Assembly (NCBI GenBank): GCA_021186555.1
Contig: JAJKFL010000237.1
Span: 40,077,258-40,141,257, forward strand
Length of the DNA stretch: 64,000 nt
Direction: 5' to 3'
Source of the DNA: Reticulitermes speratus
Taxonomy: Eukaryota > Arthropoda > Insecta > Blattodea > Rhinotermitidae
In this document: piece after piece, positions 62,943 to 64,000 of the stretch
Layout of the letters: the number at the start of each line of letters is the position of its first letter
Position numbering within the stretch: the stretch's first letter is position 1
The notes under the pieces: model-generated
The model's input: only the letters and a program-made list of their open reading frames with translations
Databases searched by the model: none
Told to the model about the DNA's origin: nothing
Made by a program: the position numbers and the translations under genes

Positions 62943-63615
62943 ATCCAGCTCTACAGCCCTCGGTGGGCTTTGGCTTCCTCCACTATCTGCCTCCATTCTT
63001 CTCTATTTCTGGCCTTCTCTTTCCACTTGGTCACTCTCATTATATGTAAATCCTTCTTTGCGTTGTCTAACCATCTCATCTTAGGTCTACCTCTTCATCT
63101 ACTTGAGAATATTCTCTCCTGTAAAATTCCTTTAGTAAGTCAATCTTCTCCCATTCTTGCTACATGGCCTAGCAATCTTAAACGTTGTGCCTTTATGAAC
63201 CTCACAATGTTTTCGTTTTCTAGGCTATTTTCTATTTCTTCATTTGTACGGATTTTCCATTCCTCATTCATCTTAATAGCACCATATATTTTCCTTACTA
63301 TTTTTCTTTCAAATATCTGGAGACTGAGCTCATTTTCTTTTGTAAGTGTCCACACTTCCTAAGTGTCCACATTTCCTAAGTGTCCACACTTCCTAAGTGT
63401 CCACATTTCCTAAGTGTCCACACTTCCTAAGTGTCCACACTTCCTAAGTGTCCACACTTCCTAAGTGTCCACACTTCCGAGCCACATGTCGCTGTGGCCT
63501 GCTCAAAGTTTTATATAATTTCATCTTTGTCCTCCTATTTATTGTTTTATTCTTTAACAACTGTATATTAGCGTAATAGGCTTTATTAGCCATTTGTATC
63601 TTCTCCTTAATAGTA
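62943..63615 (-). pseudogene. LINE-III reverse transcriptase C-terminal fragment, interrupted by a minisatellite
   Basis: The minus strand reads [29 protein letters not shown], then S.EVWTLTKENELSLQIFER, KIVRKIYGAIKMNEEWKIRT, ENIVRFIKAQRLRLLGHVAR and MGED. A break follows; then RGRPKMRWLDNAKKDLHIMR, VTKWKEKARNREEWRQIVEE and AKAHRG. This is the same C-terminal layout as LINE-I and II but a distinct lineage. The EVWTL site holds a 17-bp minisatellite that destroys the frame. On its 5' side it is cut by the mariner-like element at 63616. Confidence 0.88.
63350..63478. repeat. 17-bp minisatellite inside LINE-III, about 8 units
   Basis: Unit taagtgtccacacttcc (two units read acatttcc). One unit equals the codons for E-V-W-T-L of the RT fragment on minus. 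Seven extra units add 119 bp, which is not a multiple of 3. Confidence 0.96.
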
Positions 63616-64000
63616 CAGCGTGTTTCAAAAGTCCATCCGGGATTTAGAGGCTTGGCCGTGCAGTAGCAAACCCACATATAAAGAGATAAAAGCATGCCAA
63701 CGGATAGAGGAAATGTAAAAGTTTTTTCGTGACAGATGCGATAGCGTAGTTACCCGTTTTTCCGCTAGGAGGCAGTGGTGTGCAAACATGGCGTTTTCAG
63801 GTGAAAAGCTTTTCGTGTCCTGTAATTTGCTAAAACCCAGTCAATTGTAACAGTGCAACGTGGTTTTCGAACCAAGTATCGTACAGAACCACCAACGGAC
63901 AAAACAGTAAGAGACTGGTATAGAAAATTAGAGGAAACTGGCTGTTTGTGTGTCGCAAAACGAACAGGTAGGCCGGGACCATCTCCTGGGACTGTGTAGC
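63616..64000 (+). mobile_element. Second mariner-like element, 5' part, cut by the window edge
   Basis: It begins cagcgtgtttcaaaagtccat after TA (63614-63615) at the point where LINE-III homology stops. A transposase-like start at 63788 (MAFSGEKLF) shifts frame after about 15 codons and continues TQSIVTVQRGFRTKYRTEPP, then TVRDWYRKLEETGCLC and KRTGRPGPSPGTV with a stop at the edge. This is the same N-terminal helix-turn-helix family as MLE-1 (VQREFRARF, RWYRQFVETGCL) but with different ends. The frameshift and stop mark it as a pseudogene. Confidence 0.8.

Overview
This window is eukaryotic and almost entirely repetitive. I could not support any intact host gene, host exon, true tRNA gene, rRNA, CRISPR array or bacterial-style operon. 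The repertoire points to an insect: several tRNA-derived SINE families, jockey/RTE-type LINE 3' ends, mariner-like elements, MITEs, hAT and piggyBac-like ends, and many satellites. My best guess is a large-genome cockroach or relative (Blattodea, Periplaneta-like), because the LINE tail reading [16 protein letters not shown] and the mariner fragments resemble repeats I associate with cockroach genomes. That assignment is inference.

Family labels used here are mine. SINE-A is tRNA-like with core motif gatcagcccg, and A2 is a variant of it. SINE-B, C, D, E, F and G are further Pol III-promoter-like families. LINE-I, LINE-II and LINE-III are three lineages of non-LTR retrotransposon C-terminal fragments. 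MLE-1 is a mariner-like element with ends CAGGGYATACACAAAAG and hairpin-only derivatives. PB-MITE has TTAA flanks and CCCTNTAAAG ends. Tig-MITE has ends CAGTCGAACYCGGTTATAACG and TA flanks. FB-1 is a foldback family with ends TCTTCTGGGATGTGAC. HHL is a hammerhead-like motif. R1 is an unclassified dispersed repeat.

Layout. 0-6 kb: SINE and LINE-I remnants. 6.3-8.6 kb: a 37/40-bp satellite between two inverted Tig-MITEs. 8.9-10.9 kb: a PB-MITE whose interior is a 114-bp satellite. 11-25 kb: nested SINEs, a six-unit FB-1 hairpin array and LINE-I tails. 25-26 kb: a 32-bp minisatellite. 26.7-29.6 kb: two internally deleted MLE-1 copies. 30-35 kb: foldbacks with HHL motifs, a 167-170-bp triplication, a 15-bp minisatellite, a solo PB-MITE. 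37.4-41 kb: 28-bp and 31-bp minisatellites. 42.3-43.6 kb: a hAT-type element with an internal 110-bp array. 46.1-47.7 kb: a SINE-A whose core is amplified about 14-fold. 48.6-48.9 kb: an inverted pair of HHL motifs. 51.1-54.5 kb: a 21-bp minisatellite. 54.9-56.8 kb: the 114-bp PB-MITE satellite again, inverted. 57.4-64 kb: SINE, hAT, R1 and LINE-II/III remnants, and a truncated mariner-like element at the right edge.

The unifying theme is tandem amplification inside dispersed elements. SINE-A, PB-MITE, FB-1, hAT and LINE-III each contain a copy whose interior has become a tandem array, while a solo copy, homologous copy or recognisable ends identify the parent. The other notable item is a set of dispersed motifs with most of the hammerhead ribozyme core (CTGATGA, stem II, GAAAC, short stem III, UH), all with one extra nucleotide before stem II.
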